This document shows positions 1-7,982 of a stretch of 64,000 nt of DNA, piece after piece. This stretch comes from Mycobacterium malmoense (lineage in GTDB: Bacteria > Actinomycetota > Actinomycetes > Mycobacteriales > Mycobacteriaceae). The notes beneath the pieces are model-generated. The model searched no databases. It was not told the origin of the DNA and saw only the letters and a list, made by a program, of their open reading frames with translations. The position numbers and the translations under genes are program-made. Numbering within the stretch: the first letter of the stretch is position 1; each line of letters starts with the position of its first letter. The stretch spans positions 2,170,001 to 2,234,000 of the forward strand of contig NZ_CP080999.1 of NCBI RefSeq assembly GCF_019645855.1, read 5' to 3'.

Positions 1-1
1 C

Positions 2-103
2 ATCTCCACCGGAGGCGGCGCGTCGCTGGAATACCTTGAGGGCAAGACGCTGCCGGGCATCGAGGTGCTGGGCCGGCCCCAGCCAAGCAAAGGAGACTCG
101 TGA
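2..103 (+). CDS. pgk: Phosphoglycerate kinase, C-terminal fragment
   Basis: Only the last 33 codons are inside the window; the gene starts upstream. The reading frame opens with STGGGASLEYLEGKTLPG, the conserved glycine-rich nucleotide-binding segment near the C-terminus of phosphoglycerate kinase. The enzyme moves a phosphate from 1,3-bisphosphoglycerate to ADP in glycolysis. The TGA stop at 101-103 overlaps the GTG start of tpiA at 100-102, so the two genes are translationally coupled, as in the usual mycobacterial gap-pgk-tpiA operon. Confidence 0.93.
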   Translation: MSTGGGASLEYLEGKTLPGIEVLGRPQPSKGDS

Positions 104-885
104 GCCGCAAGCCACTGATCGCCGGCAACTGGAAGATGAACCTCAATCACTTCGAGGCGATCGCGCTGGTGCAAAAGGTCGCGTTCGCGCTGCCGGACAA
201 GTACTACGACAAGGTCGACGTCACGGTTCTGCCGCCGTTCACCGACCTGCGCAGCGTGCAAACCCTGGTCGACGGCGACAAGCTGCGGCTGACCTACGGC
301 GCCCAGGACCTGTCCCAGCACGACTCGGGCGCCTACACCGGCGAGGTCAGCGGGGCCTTCCTGGCCAAGCTGGGGTGCAGCTTCGTCGTCGTCGGGCACT
401 CCGAGCGGCGCACCTACCACCACGAGGACGACGCGCTGGTGGCCGCCAAGGCCGCCGCCGCGCTCAAGCACGGATTGACCCCGATCGTCTGCATCGGCGA
501 ACACCTCGAGGTCCGGGAGGCGGGCGGGCACGTCGCCCACTGCGAGGAGCAGCTGCGCGGCTCGCTGGCCGGGCTGTCGAGCGAGCAGATCGGCAGCGTC
601 GTCGTCGCCTATGAGCCGGTGTGGGCGATTGGAACCGGGCGGGTGGCCAGCGCGTCCGATGCTCAAGAGGTGTGCGCGGCGATCCGGAAGGAATTGGCTT
701 CACTCGCGTCGTCGGGGGTTGCCGAGGCCGTCCGGGTGCTCTACGGCGGCTCGGTGAACGCGAAAAACATCGGCGACATCGTCGCCCAGGTCGACATCGA
801 CGGGGCCCTAGTCGGCGGGGCGTCGCTGGACGGTGAGCAGTTCGCGACCCTGGCGGCCATCGCCGCCGGTGGGCCCCTTCCCTAG
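100..885 (+). CDS. tpiA: Triosephosphate isomerase
   Basis: This cytosolic 261-residue enzyme interconverts dihydroxyacetone phosphate and glyceraldehyde 3-phosphate. All active-site elements are visible: N10 and K12 in the NWKMN motif, the electrophilic H100 in GHSERR, and the catalytic base E172 in AYEPVWAIGTG, which also begins the mobile loop. The phosphate-binding LYGGSVN motif lies near the C-terminus. Length is normal for the family. The GTG start overlaps the pgk stop by four bases, which fixes both the start and the operon link. The next gene starts about 50 bases after the stop. Confidence 0.97.
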   Translation: MSRKPLIAGNWKMNLNHFEAIALVQKVAFALPDKYYDKVDVTVLPPFTDLRSVQTLVDGDKLRLTYGAQDLSQHDSGAYTGEVSGAFLAKLGCSFVVVGHSERRTYHHEDDALVAAKAAAALKHGLTPIVCIGEHLEVREAGGHVAHCEEQLRGSLAGLSSEQIGSVVVAYEPVWAIGTGRVASASDAQEVCAAIRKELASLASSGVAEAVRVLYGGSVNAKNIGDIVAQVDIDGALVGGASLDGEQFATLAAIAAGGPLP

Positions 886-932
886 GCTTCCGTAGGGTTG
901 CCGTAGGCCCGGCCGACAACCAGCACCGAACG

Positions 933-2651
933 ATGGATCACCTTGCGGCGCTGGGCCGAAGCGTTGCCGCGGCGCTGCGTCCGGCGAGCGCGCCGTGGGC
1001 CCTCGAGCCCGCCGTGTGGGCGATGGCGACCGCGGCGCTCGTCGCCGGCGCAGGTGTGGTGACCGGAGACCTCCAGGTTGTCGGGCTCGCGTACCTCGGG
1101 GCGGCCTGCGCCGTCGGCTTCCTTGCCACCGGCTTCTACCGCGCCCGGTGGCGGGCGTGGATCGCCCAGGCCGTCGGCGGCGCGCTCGGGATCGGCGTGG
1201 GTGCGCTGCCGCCGCACGGCTTCGGCGCCGGGCTGGTCCTCGTGGCGGCGGCCGCGGGCGTGATCTCGGGGATGGCGGGCGGAATCGGGCCGAGCGCACC
1301 CGCGTTCGGGATGATGCTGTCCGTCGGTGTGGCGTTCGGTCAGTTCGGCGGGTCGTCGCTGCCGTGGTGGCAGCAGGCGTTGTGGTACCTGGCCGGCACC
1401 GCCGTCGCCGCGGTGGCCGTGGTGGCGCCGTGGGCGTTGCGGCGCGGTGTACCCGAACGTCGGGCGGTGGCGCGGGTGTACTCCGCGGCCGCGGACCTGT
1501 GCGCGGCGATCGGCACCGACGAAGCCGGCCCGGCCCGCACCCGGTTGGCCGCCGCATCGGCCGTCGTGCGCGACACCCGGGACCGCAGGCGGGCGGACCT
1601 GGTGGCCTTCGCGGCGGCGACGTTGTACGCGCAGGGCCGGCCGGTGCCCGACGATGCCATTGCGGCGATCCGCCGGGCCGGGAACCAGATTCGGGCCGCC
1701 ACGCCGCTGTCGGTCGACTTCTCGGCCGACGATGCCGGTGGGGATCCGGGTTTGCTGGAGCTGGCCGATGCGCTCGGTCCCGCGCCGGCCCGGCCGGGCG
1801 CGCCGGTGCCGGCGACGCGTCGGCTGTCGGCGCTGATCCGCGCCGCCACCTCGCACACCGCCCTGTCCAACGGGGTGCGCATCGGACTGTGCCTCGGCGT
1901 GGCCACCGGCATCACGGTCGCCATGCACGAACGGGCGCACTCGTTCTGGCTGCCGTTGACCACCGCCGTCATCGTGCGGCCCGAATATGCCTCGGTGTTC
2001 GTGCGCACGGTGAACCGGATCTTCGGCACGTTGGCCGGTGCGCTATTGGCGACGGGATTGCTGGCCGTGTTCTCCTCCGGGCTGCCGCTGGTGGCCGCGA
2101 CCGCGCTGGCGCTGGGGTTTGTCGTGCTCGCGGCGCCGAAGCTGTACGGCCTCAGTGTGATCGGAATCACCACCGCCGCGTTGCTGTCGCAATCGATCGG
2201 CCACGTGGATCCGGTCGCGCCCGCGCTTCGGCTGGTCGACACCCTGATCGGCGCCGTGGTGGCGGTCGTGTTCGGCTACCTGTTGTGGCCGGGCGCTCGG
2301 CGGTTTCCGGCCTACGCGCGGTTGTCGTCGGCGCTGGCCGCGGCTCACGGCTATTTCGGCGAGGCGGTCAAACCGGCCGGCCAACGCCGCCGTTGGCAAT
2401 CTTCCCGAGACGACGCCTACCGGCTCGCCCACCAGGTGCGTGCGACGGCCGAGGCCGCCGCGCTGGAACCGCTGGCGGTGAGCTCACTGGCCCTGCGGGT
2501 CATTCCGGCGGCCATCGAGCTGGAAGACACCGTGGACGCGATCACCGCGGTCGGCTCGGCGGTGGACGCCGGCGCGGAGCCGGCGGTGCTGATCGGCGAC
2601 GTGCGGCGCCGGCTCGAACGCCTCGATCGGACCGCGCTCGCCCTGGGGTGA
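933..2651 (+). CDS. FUSC/aromatic-acid-exporter-like integral membrane protein
   Basis: The 572-residue product has two hydrophobic multi-helix blocks, roughly residues 20-170 and 315-450. Each is followed by a soluble arginine/alanine-rich helical segment. This two-fold arrangement and the HSFWLPLTTAVIVRPEYAS segment at the start of the second block resemble FUSC/YccS and aromatic-acid exporter families, which export small organic anions. The substrate cannot be read from the sequence. The ATG at 933 fits the frame, but the ribosome-binding site is weak. It lies between tpiA and secG on the same strand. I do not recall a counterpart at this exact place in M. tuberculosis, so it may be an insertion into the conserved block. 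Confidence 0.72.
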   Translation: MDHLAALGRSVAAALRPASAPWALEPAVWAMATAALVAGAGVVTGDLQVVGLAYLGAACAVGFLATGFYRARWRAWIAQAVGGALGIGVGALPPHGFGAGLVLVAAAAGVISGMAGGIGPSAPAFGMMLSVGVAFGQFGGSSLPWWQQALWYLAGTAVAAVAVVAPWALRRGVPERRAVARVYSAAADLCAAIGTDEAGPARTRLAAASAVVRDTRDRRRADLVAFAAATLYAQGRPVPDDAIAAIRRAGNQIRAATPLSVDFSADDAGGDPGLLELADALGPAPARPGAPVPATRRLSALIRAATSHTALSNGVRIGLCLGVATGITVAMHERAHSFWLPLTTAVIVRPEYASVFVRTVNRIFGTLAGALLATGLLAVFSSGLPLVAATALALGFVVLAAPKLYGLSVIGITTAALLSQSIGHVDPVAPALRLVDTLIGAVVAVVFGYLLWPGARRFPAYARLSSALAAAHGYFGEAVKPAGQRRRWQSSRDDAYRLAHQVRATAEAAALEPLAVSSLALRVIPAAIELEDTVDAITAVGSAVDAGAEPAVLIGDVRRRLERLDRTALALG

Positions 2652-2675
2652 GGCATACCAGGTAGGGTGGCCCCC

Positions 2676-2909
2676 ATGGAGTTAGCCCTGCAGATCACCC
2701 TGGTGGTCACCAGCGTGCTGGTGGTGCTGCTGGTGCTGCTGCACCGCGCCAAGGGTGGCGGCCTGTCGACGCTGTTCGGCGGTGGTGTGCAGTCGAGCCT
2801 GTCCGGGTCCACCGTGGTGGAAAAGAACCTGGACCGGCTGACGCTGTTCATCACCGGCATCTGGCTGGTGTGCATCGTCGGCGTGGCCCTGCTGATCAAG
2901 TACCGCTGA
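2676..2909 (+). CDS. secG: Protein translocase subunit SecG
   Basis: SecG is a small auxiliary subunit of the SecYEG channel in the inner membrane. The 77-residue product has two transmembrane helices, about residues 5-23 and 55-75. They are joined by the glycine/serine-rich cytoplasmic loop GGGLSTLFGGG that marks the family. An in-frame GTG three codons upstream (2667) would also work, but the ATG start gives the length and N-terminus (MELALQI) known for mycobacterial SecG. It sits in the conserved tpiA-secG neighbourhood with ppc 45 bases downstream. Confidence 0.95.
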   Translation: MELALQITLVVTSVLVVLLVLLHRAKGGGLSTLFGGGVQSSLSGSTVVEKNLDRLTLFITGIWLVCIVGVALLIKYR

Positions 2910-2954
2910 CCTGTCGGTGGGCGGACCGCGCGGTCCGCCTCGATACTGGGACGC

Positions 2955-5762
2955 ATGGTCGAGGTTTCCGATACCGCGCTGGCACCGATCGGCGCCGTCC
3001 GGCGGACCCAGGTCGGTCGCGAGGCGACCGAGCCGATGCGCGCCGACATCAGGCTGCTGGGCACCATCCTGGGCGACACCGTCCGTGAACAGAACGGCGA
3101 CGAGGTGTTCGACCTCGTGGAACGCGCCCGGGTGGAATCCTTCCGGGTGCGCCGCTCCGAGATCGACCGGGCCGAGATGGCCCGCATGTTCTCCGGCCTC
3201 GACATCCACCTGGCGATCCCGATCATCCGCGCGTTCAGCCACTTTGCGCTGCTGGCCAACGTGGCCGAAGACATCCACCGCGAGCGTCGGCGCGCGATTC
3301 ACATCGCCGCGGGCGATCCGCCGCAGGACAGTAGCCTGGCCGCAACGTACGCGAAACTCGATCGGGCAGAGCTGGATTCGGCCACGGTGGCCGACGCCCT
3401 GAAGGGTGCCCTGGTGTCCCCGGTGATCACCGCCCATCCGACCGAGACCCGGCGGCGCACCGTCTTCGTCACCCAGCACCGGATCACCCAGTTGATGCGG
3501 CTGCGCGCCGAGGGACACACCGACACCGACGACGGCCGCGACATCGAACTCGAGCTGCGCCGCCAGGTCCTCACGCTGTGGCAGACCGCGCTGATCCGGT
3601 TGTCCCGGCTGCAGATCACCGACGAGATCGACGTGGGCCTGCGGTATTACCCCGCCGCGCTCTTCGAGGTGATCCCGCAGGTCAACTCCGAGGTGCGCAA
3701 CGCTCTGCGCGCCCGCTGGCCCGGCGCCGACCTGCTGTCGGAGCCCATCCTGCAACCCGGCTCGTGGATCGGCGGTGACCGCGACGGCAATCCCAACGTG
3801 ACGGCCGACGTCGTGCGGCTGGCCACCGGCAGCGCCGCGTTTACCGCGCTGGCGCATTACCTGCAGGAGCTCACCGCCCTCGAACAGGAGCTGTCGATGT
3901 CGGCGCGACTGGTCACCGTCACCCCCGGGCTGGCCGAACTCGCCGAGGGCTGCCGGGAGAAGGCCAGAGCCGACGAGCCATACCGGCGGGCGGTGCGGGT
4001 GATCCGCGCCCGGCTCACCGCGACCGCCACCGAGATCCTGGACCGGCGGCCGCGGCACGAGCTCGACCTGGGCCTGCCGGCGTATCCCGCGCCGGCCGCG
4101 CTGCTGGCCGACCTCGACACGATCGACGAGTCGCTGCGCGCCCACGGCAGCGCGCTGTTGGCCGACGACCGGCTGGCTCGCCTACGGGAAGCGGTGCGCG
4201 CGTTTGGTTTTCACTTGTGCGGGCTGGACATGCGGCAAAACTCCGACGTGCACGAAGAGGTGGTCGCCGAGCTGCTGGCGTGGGCGGGGGTGCACCCGGA
4301 CTACGGTTCGTTGCCCGAAGCGGAACGGGTCGCGCTGCTGGCGGGCGAACTGGGCATCCGCCGCCCGCTGGTCGGTGACCGCACCCAACTGTCGGACCTG
4401 GCTCAAAGCGAACTCGGTGTCGTCACGGCCGCCGCGGAGGCGGTCGAACTCTACGGTCCCGCCGCGGTGCCCAACTACGTGATCTCGATGTGCCGCTCGG
4501 TTTCCGACGTCCTGGAGGCCGCGATCCTGCTGAAAGAGGCCGGCCTGCTGGACGCCTCCGGTCCGGAACCGTACTGCCCGGTGGCCATCTCGCCGCTCTT
4601 CGAGACGATCGATGACCTGCATAACGGCGCGGCGATCCTGCACGCGATGCTGGGACTGCCCATCTATCGGGCGCTCGTCTCCGCGCGCGGAGACTCCCAA
4701 GAGGTCATGCTGGGCTACTCCGACTCCAACAAGGACGGCGGGTACCTGGCCGCCAACTGGGCGGTCTACCGGGCCGAGCTGGCCCTGGTCGAAGTGGCCC
4801 GCAAAACCGGAATCCGGTTGCGGCTCTTCCACGGTCGTGGCGGCACCGTCGGCCGGGGTGGCGGCCCCAGCTACCAAGCCATCCTGGCGCAACCGCCGGG
4901 GGCGGTGAACGGGTCGCTGCGCCTCACCGAGCAGGGTGAGGTGATCGCCGCCAAGTACGCCGAACCCCAGCTGGCGCGGCGCAACCTGGAAAGCCTGCTC
5001 GCCGCCACGCTGGAGTCCACGTTGCTGGATATGGAGGGCCTCGGCGACGCCGCCGAGCCGGCCTACGCGGTGCTCGACGAGGTGGCCGCCTTGGCGCGGC
5101 GCGCCTACGCCGAATTGGTGCACGACACACCGGGTTTCGTCGAATACTTCACGGCGTCCACACCGGTGAGCGAGATCGGGTCGCTGAACATCGGCAGCCG
5201 GCCGGCGTCCCGCAAGCCCACCTCCTCGATCGCGGACCTGCGCGCCATCCCGTGGGTGCTGGCCTGGAGCCAGTCGCGGGTGATGCTCCCGGGTTGGTAT
5301 GGCACCGGATCGGCGTTCGAGCGGTGGATCGCGGCGGGGCCCGAAACCGAAACCGAGCGGGTGGAAATACTGCACGAGCTGTACCGGCGGTGGCCGTTCT
5401 TTGCCAGCGTGCTGTCGAACATGGCGCAGGTGCTGGCCAAGAGCGACCTGGGCCTGGCGGCCCGCTATGCCGAGCTGGTGCCCGATGAATCGTTGCGGCA
5501 CAGGGTGTTTGACAAGATCGTCGACGAGCACCGGCGCACCATCGCCATGCACAAGCTGATTACCGGTCAAGACGACCTGCTGGCCGACAACCCCGCGCTG
5601 GCGCGGTCGGTGTTCAACCGCTTCCCGTATCTGGAGCCGCTGAACCATCTGCAGGTCGAGCTGCTCCGCCGCTACCGGTCGGGTGACGAGGACGAATTGG
5701 TGCGGCGCGGCATCCTGCTGACGATGAACGGATTAGCCAGCGCGCTGCGAAACAGCGGTTAG
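2955..5762 (+). CDS. ppc: Phosphoenolpyruvate carboxylase
   Basis: The enzyme carboxylates PEP with bicarbonate to give oxaloacetate, replenishing the TCA cycle. The 935-residue length is typical. Recognised motifs are TAHPTETRRRTV with catalytic His161, the glycine-rich FHGRGGTVGRGGGP loop, YSDSNKDGG, and a C-terminal TMNGLASALRNSG ending of the expected RNTG-like type. It follows secG in the same direction. From memory, ppc occurs in M. leprae and M. avium at a similar place but not in M. tuberculosis, which helps place this genome outside the tuberculosis complex. Confidence 0.96.
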   Translation: MVEVSDTALAPIGAVRRTQVGREATEPMRADIRLLGTILGDTVREQNGDEVFDLVERARVESFRVRRSEIDRAEMARMFSGLDIHLAIPIIRAFSHFALLANVAEDIHRERRRAIHIAAGDPPQDSSLAATYAKLDRAELDSATVADALKGALVSPVITAHPTETRRRTVFVTQHRITQLMRLRAEGHTDTDDGRDIELELRRQVLTLWQTALIRLSRLQITDEIDVGLRYYPAALFEVIPQVNSEVRNALRARWPGADLLSEPILQPGSWIGGDRDGNPNVTADVVRLATGSAAFTALAHYLQELTALEQELSMSARLVTVTPGLAELAEGCREKARADEPYRRAVRVIRARLTATATEILDRRPRHELDLGLPAYPAPAALLADLDTIDESLRAHGSALLADDRLARLREAVRAFGFHLCGLDMRQNSDVHEEVVAELLAWAGVHPDYGSLPEAERVALLAGELGIRRPLVGDRTQLSDLAQSELGVVTAAAEAVELYGPAAVPNYVISMCRSVSDVLEAAILLKEAGLLDASGPEPYCPVAISPLFETIDDLHNGAAILHAMLGLPIYRALVSARGDSQEVMLGYSDSNKDGGYLAANWAVYRAELALVEVARKTGIRLRLFHGRGGTVGRGGGPSYQAILAQPPGAVNGSLRLTEQGEVIAAKYAEPQLARRNLESLLAATLESTLLDMEGLGDAAEPAYAVLDEVAALARRAYAELVHDTPGFVEYFTASTPVSEIGSLNIGSRPASRKPTSSIADLRAIPWVLAWSQSRVMLPGWYGTGSAFERWIAAGPETETERVEILHELYRRWPFFASVLSNMAQVLAKSDLGLAARYAELVPDESLRHRVFDKIVDEHRRTIAMHKLITGQDDLLADNPALARSVFNRFPYLEPLNHLQVELLRRYRSGDEDELVRRGILLTMNGLASALRNSG

Positions 5763-5802
5763 CCCGGTGACGATGCGCGCCGCAAGGGGACGGGCAATCC
5801 GA

Positions 5803-6192
5803 TTAGCGGGCCGCGCGGTTGCGCAGCCTGTCCAGCACGCCGCGGACGGCGTGCTCGGTGACCGACAGCGGGGACATCACCGTTTCGCCCACGGTCACCA
5901 GGTAGTCGATCCGTTCGACGATGGCCTCCACCGGCTCGACGAGCACGATCAGCCGCTTCGCGAGATCGTCCAGGCTGGCCAGGGTGCCCTCCAGGTGGTC
6001 CAGGCCGCCCTCCAGGCGCTCCACCGTGGCGTTGAGGGCCGACAGCGAACTGTTCAGGTCCTGCATGGTTTTGCCCAGGCCGTCGAGGACGTCTTCGACC
6101 TGCTCCACCGTCTTGTCGGCGTTCAGCGCGGCCTGGGCGAGCGTCTTGATCCGGCTCCGCTCGGGCCCGCCGCGCACGGTTCTGTCTGCCAT
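5803..6192 (-). CDS. Small coiled-coil protein of unknown function (Rv1444c position)
   Basis: The 129-residue product has no domain that I recognise. Residues about 25-85 form regular heptads rich in leucine, aspartate and glutamine (VEQVEDVLDGLGKTMQDLNS and following), so a long coiled coil is likely. The C-terminus is basic (DRLRNRAAR). I chose the ATG at 6192 (MADRTV) over an in-frame start at 6255, because the upstream one would translate part of a large palindrome (6212-6275). It follows pgl on the same strand, matching by position the hypothetical gene Rv1444c. Function is unknown; the steady link to the pentose-phosphate operon is only positional. Confidence 0.6.
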   Translation of the reverse strand: MADRTVRGGPERSRIKTLAQAALNADKTVEQVEDVLDGLGKTMQDLNSSLSALNATVERLEGGLDHLEGTLASLDDLAKRLIVLVEPVEAIVERIDYLVTVGETVMSPLSVTEHAVRGVLDRLRNRAAR

Positions 6193-6211
6193 GAGGGCAA
6201 TTATGTTCGTT

Positions 6212-6275
6212 GCGCCCAGCGTCACGCCAGCGTGGCGTTCCACGCCGACCGTCACGCTGGCGTGACGCTGGGCGC
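6212..6275. repeat. Perfect 21-bp inverted repeat (large hairpin)
   Basis: Positions 6212-6232 are the exact reverse complement of 6255-6275, with a 22-base spacer that can itself pair partly (TGGCGT against CCACGCC). The element fills the gap between the pgl stop (6282) and the start of the coiled-coil gene (6192). On transcripts of the minus-strand operon it would form a very stable hairpin. There is no following U-run, so it is not a classical intrinsic terminator. A role in attenuation, RNA stability or as a mobile palindrome is inference. Confidence 0.7.
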
Positions 6276-6281
6276 CGGGGA

Positions 6282-7025
6282 TCAGCGAGGCAGCTTGGCC
6301 GCGGCCTCCTCGTCGAGCAGCCAGATCGTGGCCTCACGCCCGACGGCTCCGGCGGCCGGTATCGATGCCGGTGGGGCGCCACCGATCGCGGCGGCCACCG
6401 CGTCGGCCTTGGCCGCCCCGGACACCATCAGCCACACCTCACGGGAACGCCGGATTGCCGGCAGCGTCAAGGTGATTCGTCGCGGCGGTGGTTTGGGGGA
6501 GTCGTCGACGGCGACCACCATGTGGGTGGTCTCCAGCACCGCAGGGGTGTCGGGAAACAGGGAGTTGATGTGGCCCTCTGGCCCCATCCCCAGCAGGTGG
6601 ACGTCGAAATCCGGTGCCGGCTGGCCGGGTTCGGCGTTGGCCGCCAGCAACTGCTCGTAGGCCAGCGCCGCGGCGGCGAGGTCGTTGCCGAATTCGCCGT
6701 CGCTGGCCGGCATCGGGTGCACGTGGCTCGACGGGATGTCGATGTGATCGAGCAAGGCCGCTCGCGCCTGCTTGTCGTTGCGCTCGTCGTCGTCCTCGGG
6801 AACGTAGCGTTCGTCGCCCCAGAACAGATGCACCTTCGACCAGTCGATCCGCTGCCGCCGGGCGTCGAGGTACCGCAGCAGCCCGATGCCGTTGCCGCCG
6901 CCGGTCAGCACGATCAGCGCCCGCCCCCGGGCCGCCACCGCGGCCCCGATGGCGTCGATCAGTCGTTCGCCCGCGGCCTCGACCAGGGCCTCGCCGTCCG
7001 GAAAAACCTCGACGATGGCGTTCAC
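6282..7025 (-). CDS. pgl: 6-phosphogluconolactonase (DevB type)
   Basis: This enzyme hydrolyses 6-phosphoglucono-1,5-lactone to 6-phosphogluconate, the second step of the oxidative pentose-phosphate pathway. The 247-residue product carries the family motifs LTGGGNGIGLLRYL near residue 40, VHLFWGDERYVP near residue 65, and LLGMGPEGHINSLFP near residue 145. Its ATG at 7025 overlaps the end of opcA (7022), so translation is coupled. It is the last clear enzyme of the tkt-tal-zwf-opcA-pgl operon. Confidence 0.95.
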   Translation of the reverse strand: MNAIVEVFPDGEALVEAAGERLIDAIGAAVAARGRALIVLTGGGNGIGLLRYLDARRQRIDWSKVHLFWGDERYVPEDDDERNDKQARAALLDHIDIPSSHVHPMPASDGEFGNDLAAAALAYEQLLAANAEPGQPAPDFDVHLLGMGPEGHINSLFPDTPAVLETTHMVVAVDDSPKPPPRRITLTLPAIRRSREVWLMVSGAAKADAVAAAIGGAPPASIPAAGAVGREATIWLLDEEAAAKLPR

Positions 7026-7933
7026 ACGTACTGCACCTTCTTGATGCCTTCGAGCGCCGTCAGGTAGATCTCGTCGGCATCCAGGCGTCGCAGGTCCTCA
7101 GCCAGGCATTCACCGGTTTCCCTGCGCGCCAACGGAAGCAGGGCATCCGGCTTGCCCGTGCGGCTCAGCGTCGCCGTCCTGCCCTCTTGCGGACGGCTCA
7201 AGACGATGGTCTCGCTCTTGCGTACCAGCTCGACCTTGAGCTCGCCGACCGCACGGCGCACCGGCCCGTCGATCCGGCCGGCCAGCCAGCCCGCCAGGAT
7301 GTCGAGAGCGGGCTCCGTTCGCAAACCGGAAACCAGCGCCGACTCGATCGGCTCGTGGGGCGACTGGTCGACGGCCGAGGCCAGCAGCGCCCGCCAATAG
7401 GTGATGCGCGCCCAGCACAGGTCGGTGTCGCCGGCGGTGTATCCGGGCAGTCGGCTCTTGATAGCCGACAACGGATCGATGCCGTTGGTGGCATCGGTGA
7501 TGCGCCGAATCGCCAACTTGCCCAACGGGTCTTGGGCGGGCTTTTTCGGGGCGATGTCGGGCCACCACGCCACCACCGGGATGTCGGGGAGCAGGAAAGG
7601 GATGACCACGCTGTAGGCGTGGCCGGCGAGCGGCCCGGACAGCCGCAACACCACGACCTCGCCCGCGCCCGTGTCGCCGCCGGAGCGCAGCTGTGCATCC
7701 AGGCGTGCCTTGTCGGCGTACGGATCGCCCCTCATCGTGACGATGATCCGGCTGGGGTGTTCGTGGCTGGCATCGTTGGCGGCCTTGATCGATTCCTCCA
7801 GCACGTCTTCGCTGTCCGGCGCGATGAGCAGCGTCAGCACGCGTCCCATCGTGACGGCGCCGGCCTTTTCGCGTAGCTCGGCTAGTTTCTTGTTGACCGC
7901 CGTGGTGGTGGTGCCGGGCAGATCGACGATCAT
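7022..7933 (-). CDS. opcA: Glucose-6-phosphate dehydrogenase assembly protein OpcA
   Basis: OpcA is a non-catalytic partner required for assembly or redox activation of glucose-6-phosphate dehydrogenase in cyanobacteria and actinobacteria. The 303-residue product starts MIVDLPGTTTTAVNKK, matching the conserved N-terminus. It contains the VVAWWPDIAP segment and the ARITYWRALLA region of the family. I preferred the ATG at 7933 to one three codons upstream (7942) for agreement with mycobacterial homologues. It lies immediately after zwf, its functional partner, and overlaps pgl. Confidence 0.93.
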   Translation of the reverse strand: MIVDLPGTTTTAVNKKLAELREKAGAVTMGRVLTLLIAPDSEDVLEESIKAANDASHEHPSRIIVTMRGDPYADKARLDAQLRSGGDTGAGEVVVLRLSGPLAGHAYSVVIPFLLPDIPVVAWWPDIAPKKPAQDPLGKLAIRRITDATNGIDPLSAIKSRLPGYTAGDTDLCWARITYWRALLASAVDQSPHEPIESALVSGLRTEPALDILAGWLAGRIDGPVRRAVGELKVELVRKSETIVLSRPQEGRTATLSRTGKPDALLPLARRETGECLAEDLRRLDADEIYLTALEGIKKVQYV

Positions 7934-7982
7934 TTGCGCCACTCCTCCTCACTGCTTCGCAGTGCATCGCCGCCGGCGGGGG

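Noticed and set aside
6193..6255. An N-terminal extension of the coiled-coil protein starting at 6255
   Set aside because: It would translate half of the 21-bp palindrome and gives no sensible domain. The ATG at 6192 is a better start.
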